Source of the DNA: an uncultured Oscillospiraceae bacterium
GTDB lineage: Bacteria; Bacillota; Clostridia; Oscillospirales; Oscillospiraceae
DNA: 43,964 nt
Assembly (NCBI GenBank): GCA_910579965.1
Contig: CAJTWF010000022.1
Coordinates: 1-43,964 of the forward strand
Reading direction: 5' to 3'
Part shown: one piece after another, positions 1 to 7,521 of the stretch
Numbering within the stretch: position 1 is the first letter of the stretch
Layout: every line of letters starts with the position of its first letter
Translations under genes and position numbers: made by a program
Notes under the pieces: model-generated
Database searches by the model: none
Told to the model about the DNA's origin: nothing
The model's input: only the letters and a program-made list of their open reading frames with translations

Positions 1-275
1 AAACTACATTTTTTCCTCGGCGTTTTCTTTCATTTTATCATTGGCGCTGACACTCATATTTCCTCTGTTCCTGCGCCATTTCATGCACTTTCCTCACTCT
101 CGTTATTTTACTCCTTTTCCGTGAGTTGGAGGTGTCTACTTTTTTTGTACCATATCAGTTCCCTATGCGGTCACAACCTATGTCACACCGCTGGCAGAAA
201 AAGGGCTGCTCACGTTATCTATACCGGAGAAACCAAGAAGTCCCAAGCAGAGATACACTGCAATGCCACTTCAAT
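1..275. other. AT-rich left-edge region without a confident gene
   Basis: This stretch is clearly richer in A and T than the rest of the window. The only coding signal is a 26-codon minus-strand frame at 4-84 that begins MKWRRNRGN, ends in a lysine/glutamate-rich tail and has a GAGGAAA-type ribosome binding site. It is too short to call a gene. Around 125-160 a run beginning GGTGTCTAC followed by T7 resembles the end of an insertion sequence, but no transposase is visible. The region may be intergenic DNA with an old insertion. Confidence 0.3.
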
Positions 276-311
276 AGTAAAAAGGAGCTTCCCATCGCCG
301 TGGGAAGCTCC
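276..311 (-). terminator. Intrinsic terminator of the SASP gene
   Basis: A perfect 11-bp stem (284-294 with 301-311, loop TCGCCG) lies 13 bases past the SASP stop codon. On the minus strand it is followed by TTTTACTA. No T-run directly follows on the plus strand, so it acts for the minus-strand gene. Confidence 0.85.
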
Positions 312-321
312 TCAAAGTTTT

Positions 322-582
322 TCAAAGAATTAAATCTGTCTGATATGTAACCGTGACCCGATGCCCCGCCGCCGTCCGATCAGCCCGCTCATAACTCGTT
401 GTTCGTACGGGCGTCATCTTCTTGACCATCTGGCCGCCCACGGAGCCGGCCTCACGGGAGCTCAGGTCACCGTTGTAGCCCTCCTTGAGGTTGACGCCAA
501 CCTCGCTGGCAGCCTCCATCTTGAACTTGTCCATAGCCTCGCGGGCCTCGGGGACGTTGATGCGATTGTTCTTCTTAGACAT
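322..582 (-). CDS. Small acid-soluble spore protein, alpha/beta type
   Basis: This encodes an 86-residue alpha/beta-type SASP, a DNA-coating protein made in the forespore that protects spore DNA and is degraded at germination. The central part contains the family signature: a helix with EAREAMDKFKMEAASEVGV, then YNGDLSSREAGSVGGQMVKKM. The start at 582 is chosen because the family-like sequence MSKKNN begins there and an AAGGAG ribosome binding site sits just upstream; a longer frame to 645 adds only a basic, non-family stretch. The C-terminal 30 residues (VRTTSYERADRTAAGHRVTVTYQTDLIL) are longer than in typical 60-70-residue members. The gene stands alone, with its own sigma-G-like promoter and terminator. 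Confidence 0.9.
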   Translation of the reverse strand: MSKKNNRINVPEAREAMDKFKMEAASEVGVNLKEGYNGDLSSREAGSVGGQMVKKMTPVRTTSYERADRTAAGHRVTVTYQTDLIL

Positions 583-719
583 GTTTCCTTTTCTCCTTCT
601 CCTTTTATTGCGATGGCACGGGCGGGCGGAGAAGGTGGAACGCATTGCGCCCGTGCCTTATCCGCTTTACGCTGTACCGCAGGGCGAATGCTGTTTTTTC
701 TTCGCCCTTGTCGCAACCA

Positions 720-748
720 TATCATTTGCAGTCCGCCGCTGAATATGC
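720..748 (-). promoter_or_regulatory. Possible sigma-G promoter of the SASP gene
   Basis: Reading the minus strand, GCATA (744-748) and AATGATA (720-726) are separated by 17 bases. They match the forespore sigma-G consensus (GHATR, 17-18 bases, CATNHTA) except for one base. SASP genes are classic sigma-G targets, which supports the call. The distance to the start codon is about 140 bases, rather long. Confidence 0.45.
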
Positions 749-852
749 TTTTCGTCCTGCGGTAATTTCTTGCAGAAAACAGGCGGGCTGAGGTATACAT
801 TATAATAAATAAATCAAAAAGAAATGGAAGCATGCCGGGTGCGCGCCCTGCC

Positions 853-3840
853 CTACTCCGTCCGCAGCGCCACCACCGGGTCCTTCTTAGCCGCCACTTT
901 GGAGGGAATCAGCCCGGCGATGATGGTCAGCAGCGCACTGATAGCCACCAGTACCACCGCGCCCTGGACAGGCAGCGCGGCCTTCAGGCCAACAATACCG
1001 GTGAAGTGGAGCAAAATGGCGTTAATGGGAATGATCAGCAGCAGCGTCACGCCAATGCCGATCAGGCCCGCGCCCAGACCTACAATCAGGGTCTCCGCGT
1101 TGAACACACGGCTCACGTCCCGCTTGCTGGCGCCCACGGCCCGGAGGATGCCGATCTCCTTGGTCCGCTCCAGCACGGAGATATAGGTGATGATGCCGAT
1201 CATGATGGAGCTCACCACCAGGGAGATGGACACAAAGGCGATGAGCAGGTAGCTGATGCCGCTGATGATGTCGGTCACCGAGCTCATCAGCAGGGCCACG
1301 TAGTCGGTGTAATTGATCTCGTCCTCGCTGTTGGCGCAGGCGGCGTTGTAGTCCGCGATCCTGTCCGCAATCTGGTCCTTCTCCGCAAAGGATGCAGCGT
1401 AGATGCTGATGGTGGCGGGACTGTCCAGATCCACATACCCCAGCAGGTCCAGATTCTCCTCATAGGTGGAGCTGGATTTGGTGGGGGGCATGTAGTTGTC
1501 ATAGAGATACACAAACTGCCACGGCTCCAGGGGCTGGACACGGATGGACAGATAGCCGTCCCCCATGGCCGCCGACAGCATGGCCGACAGCTGCTCCTGG
1601 CTCATGGTCCCCAGCTGGGCCTGGAGGCCCTGGGCGTACTGGGCCCGCACCTGCTCCGCAACAGACTCCCGGATCCGGGTAAACAGGGTCTCGTCGTCCA
1701 TGTCCGCAATGTAGCCGGAAACTGTCTCCTCGTCCACGCCCATCTCCCCGGCGTACTGGGCCACAATGGCCTGTTCAATGCTCTCCCGGGTCATGCCCTC
1801 CGTCTGCTGGGCAACCACACTGTCCACGTACGCATCCGAGGGCTGGCTCATCACGTCCATGTAGGCGGCGGCCTTCTCCGTGTCGGACAGGGTCTCCAGG
1901 TGGTCCCTGATGGCAAATTTCTTCTGGTCCTCCGTGGGCTCCGCGTCGTCCTCCCGGGGGAAGGGCAGGCCGCTGATCACGTCCGTGCCCTCATCCGCCA
2001 TCTGCTCCCGGACAATGTCCATGCTCTCCGTGGTCTCAATGGCGTAGGCGGTCAGCGCGCCGGTGTAGCCGATGGCCCCGGTGACCATGCCGGCGGTGGA
2101 CTCCTCGCTGGGCCGGGCCACGCCCACCACCTTCAGCCGCGTGCCCACGTCCTCGCTGTTGTAGAGAAAGTCCATCCCCGTCTCCGTGGCGGACATGTCC
2201 ACATAGATCCCCGCGGCGGCCTCATACTGGTACTTTTCCGCCGGCAGCAGCAGCTTGAAGTCCATCCCGCACAGCTCCTCATAGCTCCAGCTGCGCTGCT
2301 GGGCGTACAGGGTCTGGCCCTCCATGGCGCTGTTGAGGCTCTCCGTCATGTGGTCTGAGGACAGGAGGCCCAGGGCGTAGAGCATGAGATCGGAGATCTC
2401 GTTGTTCCGGTCCACAAAGAGGATCACCTCGTCGTAGCGCTCCGGCCACTTGCCGTAGAGCAGATCGTACTGGCTCTTCACCTGCTCTCCCACGACTGCC
2501 CCGTCATTGCCGGGCAGCAGCTCCTCCCACACGTCCATGCGCTCGTACATGGCCCCCATGTTGGCAAAGTAGGAGGAGTAGTCCCCGCCGTACATGGCGC
2601 TCATAGCATCCTGAAGCATGGTCATTACGTCGCTTTTGACGATCTTCCCGTCCTCGTCCTGGGTGTAGATGTCAAAGGCGAAGTCGTAGCCGTACTGAAT
2701 CGTGGAGAGGCCGCTGATCCCGCCGCCCCCCTGGTCCAGCCAGGTCTTGAAGTCCCGGAGGTTGTTGGTCTGAACCTCCGCCTCCACCATGGAGTTGAGC
2801 ATGTCGTACATGACCGTGGAGGAGTAGACCCGCTCCATGTCGTGGTCCTCCCCCTGTTCGCTCCGGTGGGCCCCCATGAGGGAGGAGAGGAGATCGGACA
2901 TGTCCGTGCTCTCCGCCTGGATGGTGATAGGATAGCTGGAGAGGGTCTCCTCCTGGACCTGATCGATATAGCTGTTGATGCCGGCGGACAGGGACAGGAT
3001 CAGGGCGATGCCGATGATGCCGATGGACCCGGCAAAGCTGGTGAGCAGGGTGCGCCCCTTCTTGGTCATCAGGTTGTTCAGGGACAGGGTGAAGGCGGTG
3101 GGGAAGCTCATGGAGGGCTTCTTCATCCCCACCTCCACCCGCCGCGGCTTCTCCTCCCGGCCGTCAAAGGGGGCGCTGTCGTCCACCACCCGGCCGTCCA
3201 GCAGACGGATGGTCCGGGTGGCGTACCGCTCCGCCAGCTCCGGGTTGTGGGTGACCATGATGACCAGCTTCTCCCGGGCGATCTCCGCCAGCAGGTCCAT
3301 GACCTGTACGCTGGTCTCGCTGTCCAGAGCGCCGGTGGGCTCGTCGGCCAGGAGGATATCCGGGTCATTGACCAGGGCCCGGGCGATGGCCACCCGCTGC
3401 ATCTGGCCGCCGGAGAGCTGGTTGGGCCGCTTGTGTATCTGGTCTGCCAGCCCCACCTTCTCCAGGGCCTCGGCGGCCCGGCGGCGGCGCTGGGCCTTGC
3501 CCACCCCGGAGAGGGTCAGGGCAAGCTCCACGTTGGCCAGCACCGACTGGTGGGGGATGAGGTTGTAGCTCTGGAATACGAAGCCGATGGAATGGTTGCG
3601 GTAGGCGTCCCAGTCCCCGTCCCGGAACTCCCGGGTGGAGCGGCCGTTGATGACCAGATCGCCGCTGGTGTATTGGTCCAGTCCGCCCACAATGTTCAGC
3701 AGGGTGGTCTTGCCGCACCCGGACTGGCCAAGGATGGCCACAAATTCGTTCTCCCGGAAGCAGACGCTCACTCCCCGCAGAGCTGTGACGTTCTCCCCGC
3801 CAGTCTCATATACCTTGACAATATTGTCCAGTTTCAGCAT
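853..3840 (-). CDS. ABC transporter, fused ATPase and MacB/FtsX-type permease
   Basis: A 995-residue protein that fuses an ATP-binding domain to an FtsX/MacB-type permease. Residues 1-225 carry Walker A GQSGCGKTT (38-46), signature LSGGQ (142-146), Walker B ILLADEP (162-168) and the switch histidine in VTHNP (198). A first membrane helix follows near 275-300, then a large extracytoplasmic region of about 500 residues, then three C-terminal membrane helices and the family ending DPVVALRTE. Such exporters usually handle peptides, antibiotics or lipoproteins; no substrate can be read here. The start at 3840 is supported by AAGGAGG and homology; it overlaps the stop of the upstream tetR-type gene by 7 bases (ATGCTGA), implying translational coupling and TetR control. 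Confidence 0.9.
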   Translation of the reverse strand: MLKLDNIVKVYETGGENVTALRGVSVCFRENEFVAILGQSGCGKTTLLNIVGGLDQYTSGDLVINGRSTREFRDGDWDAYRNHSIGFVFQSYNLIPHQSVLANVELALTLSGVGKAQRRRRAAEALEKVGLADQIHKRPNQLSGGQMQRVAIARALVNDPDILLADEPTGALDSETSVQVMDLLAEIAREKLVIMVTHNPELAERYATRTIRLLDGRVVDDSAPFDGREEKPRRVEVGMKKPSMSFPTAFTLSLNNLMTKKGRTLLTSFAGSIGIIGIALILSLSAGINSYIDQVQEETLSSYPITIQAESTDMSDLLSSLMGAHRSEQGEDHDMERVYSSTVMYDMLNSMVEAEVQTNNLRDFKTWLDQGGGGISGLSTIQYGYDFAFDIYTQDEDGKIVKSDVMTMLQDAMSAMYGGDYSSYFANMGAMYERMDVWEELLPGNDGAVVGEQVKSQYDLLYGKWPERYDEVILFVDRNNEISDLMLYALGLLSSDHMTESLNSAMEGQTLYAQQRSWSYEELCGMDFKLLLPAEKYQYEAAAGIYVDMSATETGMDFLYNSEDVGTRLKVVGVARPSEESTAGMVTGAIGYTGALTAYAIETTESMDIVREQMADEGTDVISGLPFPREDDAEPTEDQKKFAIRDHLETLSDTEKAAAYMDVMSQPSDAYVDSVVAQQTEGMTRESIEQAIVAQYAGEMGVDEETVSGYIADMDDETLFTRIRESVAEQVRAQYAQGLQAQLGTMSQEQLSAMLSAAMGDGYLSIRVQPLEPWQFVYLYDNYMPPTKSSSTYEENLDLLGYVDLDSPATISIYAASFAEKDQIADRIADYNAACANSEDEINYTDYVALLMSSVTDIISGISYLLIAFVSISLVVSSIMIGIITYISVLERTKEIGILRAVGASKRDVSRVFNAETLIVGLGAGLIGIGVTLLLIIPINAILLHFTGIVGLKAALPVQGAVVLVAISALLTIIAGLIPSKVAAKKDPVVALRTE

Positions 3841-4448
3841 GGATTGTCCTCCTTGATTTCCGCGCCGCGCCGGATCAGCGCGGTTCTTAGCTCCAACTGC
3901 CTGCGGCACTCCGCCGCCGCCATCCCACAGCAGCAGACGGCCATCAGGGCCTGACCGGCACAGGAGAGGAGCATGCCCAGCAGCGCCAGCCGCTCCTCCC
4001 GGCTCTCCGGCGTCAGGCCGCTCCAGTCCGCCCGTTCCAGCACCAGGAGCACCATATCCGGCAGGGCCAGCAGCTGTCCCGCGTCCATACCTGCGTTCTG
4101 GCGCAGGATGCCCAGGAACAGGGCAAAATCGTCCCGGTTGGCCTGGATATAGGCCAGAACCCGGTCAAACAGGGCCAGGGGCAGCTCCATGGGCTTTCCG
4201 CCGCAGCTGTCCAGGCTTCTGGACACCGCCGTCTCCAGCAGCTTGTCGCAGCAGCGCAGCACATGGCGGAACAGGTCCGTCTTGTCGGTGAAGTACTGAT
4301 AAAAGCTGCCCCGGGGGATCTCCGCCGCCTGGATAATGCGGCTGATGGACACCTCGCCGTAGGGCCGCCGGGCGAACTCCGCGACAGCGGCGTGGAGCAG
4401 CTTCTCCCGCTTGGGGGGCGGGAGGTTGAAAAATGTCTGGGTGGGCAT
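3834..4448 (-). CDS. TetR/AcrR family transcriptional regulator
   Basis: A 204-residue regulator. The N-terminal 60 residues form the TetR helix-turn-helix (AAVAEFARRPYGEVSIS, then IIQAAEIPRGSFYQYFTDK), the GSFYQYF segment being the recognition helix end. The rest is a helical ligand-binding domain with a cysteine-rich stretch near the end (AVCCCGMAAAECRRQ). The start at 4448 has GGGAGG upstream; a longer frame to 4595 would run through the promoter and is rejected. It is the first gene of a two-gene operon with the ABC exporter, so it very probably represses its own operon and is relieved by the exporter's substrate. Confidence 0.9.
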   Translation of the reverse strand: MPTQTFFNLPPPKREKLLHAAVAEFARRPYGEVSISRIIQAAEIPRGSFYQYFTDKTDLFRHVLRCCDKLLETAVSRSLDSCGGKPMELPLALFDRVLAYIQANRDDFALFLGILRQNAGMDAGQLLALPDMVLLVLERADWSGLTPESREERLALLGMLLSCAGQALMAVCCCGMAAAECRRQLELRTALIRRGAEIKEDNPC

Positions 4449-4479
4449 ATGCCGGCCTCCCTTTTTCGAACTGGCGCTT

Positions 4480-4508
4480 ATGATACATGACAAGTTGTCA
4501 CATGTCAA
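4480..4508 (-). promoter_or_regulatory. Promoter with TetR operator in the spacer
   Basis: On the minus strand TTGACA (4503-4508) and TATCAT (4480-4485) are 17 bases apart, a near-consensus sigma-A promoter. The spacer contains a perfect 13-bp palindrome, TGACAAGTTGTCA (4488-4500). A repressor bound there would block RNA polymerase directly, the usual arrangement for self-repressing TetR proteins. Operator assignment is inferred from position and symmetry. Confidence 0.75.
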
Positions 4509-4800
4509 GGGCTTCCAGTGGGATTTTACAAACCGTTCATATTGCCGGCGCCCTTTGAGAAGAGATAAAAAGGTGGCGGGGAAGCAGAGCGGCATTCCGA
4601 AAAGTCCTCCAGAATGTCCCGCAGCTCCGCCCGGGTTTTGTCATACTCTTTACACAGGCGGGCCTCCGACGCAAAGGAGCGGGCTATCCGCATGAGGGAA
4701 AAGGGCTTCAGCTTCCAGTCCATGTATATGAAAATCCCAATGATTCCATATGGGACCGATACCTCATCCCAATTCTCTGTTACAATAAAATACATTTATA
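4509..4800. other. Gap between the tetR promoter and the rplS terminator
   Basis: About 290 bases hold no confident gene. A minus-strand frame at 4526-4795 (89 codons) contains a protein-like middle part (FSLMRIARSFASEARLCKEY) but has no ribosome binding site and no recognisable family, and may be a gene remnant or chance. Confidence 0.25.
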
Positions 4801-4838
4801 CAAAAAAACGCCCTGCAGGATTGCCCTGCAGAGCGTTC
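4801..4838 (-). terminator. Intrinsic terminator of rplS
   Basis: Stem 4807-4819 with 4825-4837 (one mismatch, 5-base loop) starts 14 bases past the rplS stop codon. On the minus strand it is followed by a run of seven Ts. A T-run also follows on the plus strand, so it could work in both directions. Confidence 0.9.
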
Positions 4839-4851
4839 TTTTTTTGGGGGA

Positions 4852-5190
4852 TTAGAGCTTCTCGCGGACCTTGGCGGCCTTACCGACACGGTCACGCAGA
4901 TAGTAGAGCTTGGCGCGGCGCACAATACCGTGACGCATCACCTCGATCTTGTCGATGGTGGGGGAATGGAGAGGGAACACCTTCTCCACGCCGATGCCGT
5001 AGGACATGCGGCGCACAGTGATGGTCTCCTCAATGCCGCCGTGCTTTTTGGCGATGACAATGCCCTCGTAGACCTGGATACGCTCCCGGGCGCCCTCCTT
5101 GACCTTGACGTGGACCTTCACTGTGTCGCCCACCAGAACCTCGGGCATCTCTTTGATCTGGGATTTGGTCAATTCTTTGATAAGATCCAT
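4852..5190 (-). CDS. rplS: 50S ribosomal protein L19
   Basis: A 112-residue L19, the large-subunit protein at the interface with the 30S subunit. The whole length matches the family: PEVLVGDTVKVHVKVKEG, RIQVYEGIVIAKKHGG, TVRRMSYGIGVEKVFPLHSP, then VRRAKLYYLRDRVGKAAKV. The start has a strong AGGAGG ribosome binding site. In many bacteria rplS is the last gene of an rpsP-rimM-trmD-rplS operon; here none of those genes is next to it and it has its own promoter and terminator. Confidence 0.97.
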   Translation of the reverse strand: MDLIKELTKSQIKEMPEVLVGDTVKVHVKVKEGARERIQVYEGIVIAKKHGGIEETITVRRMSYGIGVEKVFPLHSPTIDKIEVMRHGIVRRAKLYYLRDRVGKAAKVREKL

Positions 5191-5320
5191 GGGAATTTTC
5201 CTCCTAATATATAGGCGTTCTTAACAATTTGGCGCGGACAGGCATATGGTTGTCCCGCCCTTGACAGAGGACCGCCCTTTGTCGCTATGATAGAATATCA
5301 CATCCGGGAAAAAAATGCAA
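5191..5320 (-). promoter_or_regulatory. rplS promoter and leader
   Basis: On the minus strand TTGCAT (5315-5320) and TATTCT (5292-5297) are 17 bases apart, giving a sigma-A promoter and a leader of about 95 bases. The leader can fold an imperfect hairpin between GGGCGGGACA and TGTCCGCGCC. L19 leaders with autoregulatory structure are known in Firmicutes, but I cannot confirm this one belongs to that family. Confidence 0.55.
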
Positions 5321-5382
5321 GGGTTATTTGAGGCACGGCAGGGGGCAGGCTTTCATATGCAGATGCAGCGCCAAAAAGCGCA

Positions 5383-5434
5383 TTGACAACACAACCTCCC
5401 TGGTGTATGATACAAAAGTTGCACCGTCAACTTT
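5383..5434 (+). promoter_or_regulatory. Promoter and palindromic operator of the MarR gene
   Basis: TTGACA (5383-5388), a 17-base spacer and TATGAT (5406-5411) make a near-consensus promoter. Directly downstream, over the expected transcription start, is a 7-bp inverted repeat, AAAGTTG (5415-5421) and CAACTTT (5428-5434) with a 6-base centre. A 20-bp palindrome at a promoter start is typical of MarR autoregulation. Confidence 0.7.
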
Positions 5435-5457
5435 CGTCCCCCAAAGGAGACACCATC

Positions 5458-5916
5458 ATGGTAGAACGATTTGCGCGCTTCTCCCTGGCGATTTCTGAAA
5501 TATCCCGCTGCTGGCACAAGCTGGCGGCAGAGGAGATGGCGGCCTACGGTCTCAGGGGAGCCCACGCCATCTACCTGACCACCATGTACCGCTGCGGCGG
5601 CGGGGTCACCGGCCCTCAGCTGTGCGAGCTGTGCGGCAGGGACAAGTCCGATGTGTCCCGCACCGTCGCCATCCTGCAGGAAAAGGGCTTTGTGACCAAG
5701 GAGGGCGTCAACCAGAGCCTCTATCGGGGCCTGCTGAAGCTCACCGCCCAGGGCCGGGCCGCTGCGGAGCAGGTCTGCGAACGGGCGGCCCTGGCAGTAG
5801 AGCTGGCGGGAGGAGATCTCAAAGAGGAGGAACGAGAATGCTTTTACAGGGCGTTGGAGTCCATTACCGGACGTCTGCGGGAAATCAGCCGGGAGGGACT
5901 GCCCAAGCGGCCTTGA
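5458..5916 (+). CDS. MarR family transcriptional regulator
   Basis: A 152-residue winged-helix regulator. The DNA-binding core is visible as VTGPQLCELCGRDKSDVSR (helix-turn-helix) followed by the wing region VAILQEKGFVTKEGVNQSLYR. The start ATG at 5458 follows an AAAGGAGA ribosome binding site; an upstream frame would begin inside the promoter. Cysteines at the helix-turn-helix (CELC) could make it redox-sensitive, but this is speculation. It heads an operon with an alcohol dehydrogenase remnant and an aldehyde dehydrogenase, so it probably regulates an alcohol/aldehyde step. Confidence 0.85.
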   Translation: MVERFARFSLAISEISRCWHKLAAEEMAAYGLRGAHAIYLTTMYRCGGGVTGPQLCELCGRDKSDVSRTVAILQEKGFVTKEGVNQSLYRGLLKLTAQGRAAAEQVCERAALAVELAGGDLKEEERECFYRALESITGRLREISREGLPKRP

Positions 5917-6107
5917 ACCCGCTGCTGAAGTCCTATTGCGGGGCATATCAGCTGGCCTTCCGGCTGGCCATGCCCCCCTACCGGGAACCGGCGCAGCTGG
6001 AGAGCATCCAGGCCCACGCCGCCCGGGAGGCCAACCCCCTCTACCCGGTCCCCCGGCTGATGAGCGCGGCGGAGCTGGAGCAGTTTTATGACGCTGTCGC
6101 GCAATAG
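5913..6107 (+). pseudogene. Iron-containing alcohol dehydrogenase, internal deletion remnant
   Basis: An in-frame stretch of about 64 codons joins two ends that I recognise from clostridial iron-containing alcohol dehydrogenases. The start (LLKSYCGAYQLAFRLAMP, then PYREPAQLE) resembles the N-terminus; the rest (AHAAREANPLYPVP, then ELEQFYDAV) resembles the C-terminus. The roughly 300 residues in between, with the NAD- and iron-binding sites, are missing, the junction falling near 6000. It cannot be an active enzyme. A TTG at 5913 overlapping the marR stop is the likely ancestral start; an ATG at 5838 inside marR, with AGAGGAGG upstream, gives an alternative 89-residue frame. It sits directly before an aldehyde dehydrogenase, the usual partner. 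Recognition is from memory of the family, not a search. Confidence 0.6.
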
Positions 6108-6121
6108 ACAGGGGAGGAACG

Positions 6122-7495
6122 ATGAACATTCACGAAATTGTTGAGAGCCAGCGCCGGTTCTTCCGCTCCGGGGCCACGCTGCCGGTATCCTTCCGCAGGA
6201 AGATGCTCCGGAGGCTGCTGGACGCGGTAAACCGCCGTGAGGCGGAGATCGGGGCGGCCCTGGCCGCTGACCTGGGAAAGAGCGGCTACGAGAGCTTCAT
6301 GTGCGAAACCGGCCTCGTGCGGGGGGAGATCAGCTGGATGCTCCGGCATGTGGGCCGTCTGGCGCGGGAGCGCACTGTCGCCACACCCCTGGCTCAGTTC
6401 GCCGCCCGCAGCTTTCAGAGGCCGTCCCCCTACGGCAGCGCCCTGATTATGAGCCCCTGGAACTACCCGGTGCTGCTGACCCTGGACCCCCTGGCTGACG
6501 CCATCGCAGCCGGGAACACCGCCGTGGTGAAGCCCAGCGCCTATGCCTCCGCCACCAGCGCCCTGCTGGCAGAGCTGATCGGCGAATGCTTCCCGCCGGA
6601 GTATGTGGCCGTGGTCACCGGCGGCAGGGAGCAGAACGCCGCGCTGCTGGAGGAGCGGTTTGATTTCGTCTTTTTCACCGGCAGTCAGGCCGTGGGCCGC
6701 GAGGTCCTGCGCCATACAGCGGAACGCCTGACCCCGGCGGTGCTGGAGCTGGGGGGCAAAAGCCCCTGCATTGTGGACGAAACTGCCAGGCTGCCCCTGG
6801 CGGCCCGGCGGATCGTGTTCGGCAAGTACCTCAACTGCGGTCAGACCTGCGTGGCGCCGGATTACATCCTCTGCCACAGCAGCGTGAAGGACCGGCTGGT
6901 GGAGCTGCTGTGCGGGGAAGTCCGGCGGCAGTACGGAGAAAATCCCCTGGAAAACCCGGACTACGGCAAAATCATCAACGAAAAGCATTTTCACCGCCTG
7001 CTGGGGCTGTTGGACCGGGAGAAGACGGTCCTCGGCGGGCAGTCCTCCCCGGAGTCGCTGCAAATCGCCCCTGCCATTCTGGACGCTGTCACGGAGGACG
7101 ATCCGGTGATGCAGGAGGAGATTTTTGGACCCATCCTGCCCATTCTCACCTATGACCGCTTCGAGGATCTGTACGACCGGCTGGCGGACCGGCCCAAGCC
7201 CCTGGCCCTGTATCTGTTCTCCGAGGACCGGCCCCGGATCCGGGAGGCCATGGACCGCCTCCAGTTCGGCGGCGGGTGCGTCAACGACGTGGTCATCCAC
7301 CTGGCCACCAGCGCCATGGGCTTTGGCGGTGTGGGGGAGAGCGGCATGGGGGCCTACCACGGCCGGGCGGGGTTTGAGGCGTTCTCCCACGATAAAAGCA
7401 TCGTGGATAAGAAGACCTGGATGGATCTGCCTATGCGCTACCAGCCCTATCAGAAGAAGCTGTACGGCAGGCTGCTGCACCTGTTTCTTCGATAA
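6122..7495 (+). CDS. Aldehyde dehydrogenase family protein (class 3 type)
   Basis: A 457-residue NAD(P)-dependent aldehyde dehydrogenase that oxidises an aldehyde to a carboxylic acid. The length and lack of an N-terminal extension fit the short, ALDH3/YwdH-like class. Key residues are visible: SPWNYP with the oxyanion Asn114, Lys137 in VVKPSA, FTGS (185-188), the general base Glu209 in LELGGKSP, and the nucleophile Cys243 in NCGQTCVAPDY. Near the C-terminus the family sequence GVGESGMGAYHGRAGFEAFSH is present. It starts after a GGGGAGGAACG ribosome binding site, 14 bases past the alcohol dehydrogenase remnant, in an operon led by marR. The substrate is not readable; a medium or long-chain aldehyde is possible. 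Confidence 0.9.
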   Translation: MNIHEIVESQRRFFRSGATLPVSFRRKMLRRLLDAVNRREAEIGAALAADLGKSGYESFMCETGLVRGEISWMLRHVGRLARERTVATPLAQFAARSFQRPSPYGSALIMSPWNYPVLLTLDPLADAIAAGNTAVVKPSAYASATSALLAELIGECFPPEYVAVVTGGREQNAALLEERFDFVFFTGSQAVGREVLRHTAERLTPAVLELGGKSPCIVDETARLPLAARRIVFGKYLNCGQTCVAPDYILCHSSVKDRLVELLCGEVRRQYGENPLENPDYGKIINEKHFHRLLGLLDREKTVLGGQSSPESLQIAPAILDAVTEDDPVMQEEIFGPILPILTYDRFEDLYDRLADRPKPLALYLFSEDRPRIREAMDRLQFGGGCVNDVVIHLATSAMGFGGVGESGMGAYHGRAGFEAFSHDKSIVDKKTWMDLPMRYQPYQKKLYGRLLHLFLR

Positions 7496-7521
7496 ATCAT
7501 CTGAAATGTGAGGAAATCTCT

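Noticed and set aside
4..84. 26-codon minus-strand frame at the left edge
   Set aside because: A ribosome binding site is present, but the peptide is too short and has no family; it may be chance in AT-rich DNA.
832..2358. Long plus-strand frame of 508 codons opposite the ABC transporter
   Set aside because: It is antisense to a protein with all ABC motifs, is rich in His, Gly and Gln, has no recognisable domain and no start signals. GC-rich genes often leave such open frames on the other strand.
4526..4795. 89-codon minus-strand frame between tetR and rplS
   Set aside because: Middle part is protein-like, but there is no ribosome binding site and no recognised family, and it abuts the tetR promoter. 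Kept only as a note in the gap entry.
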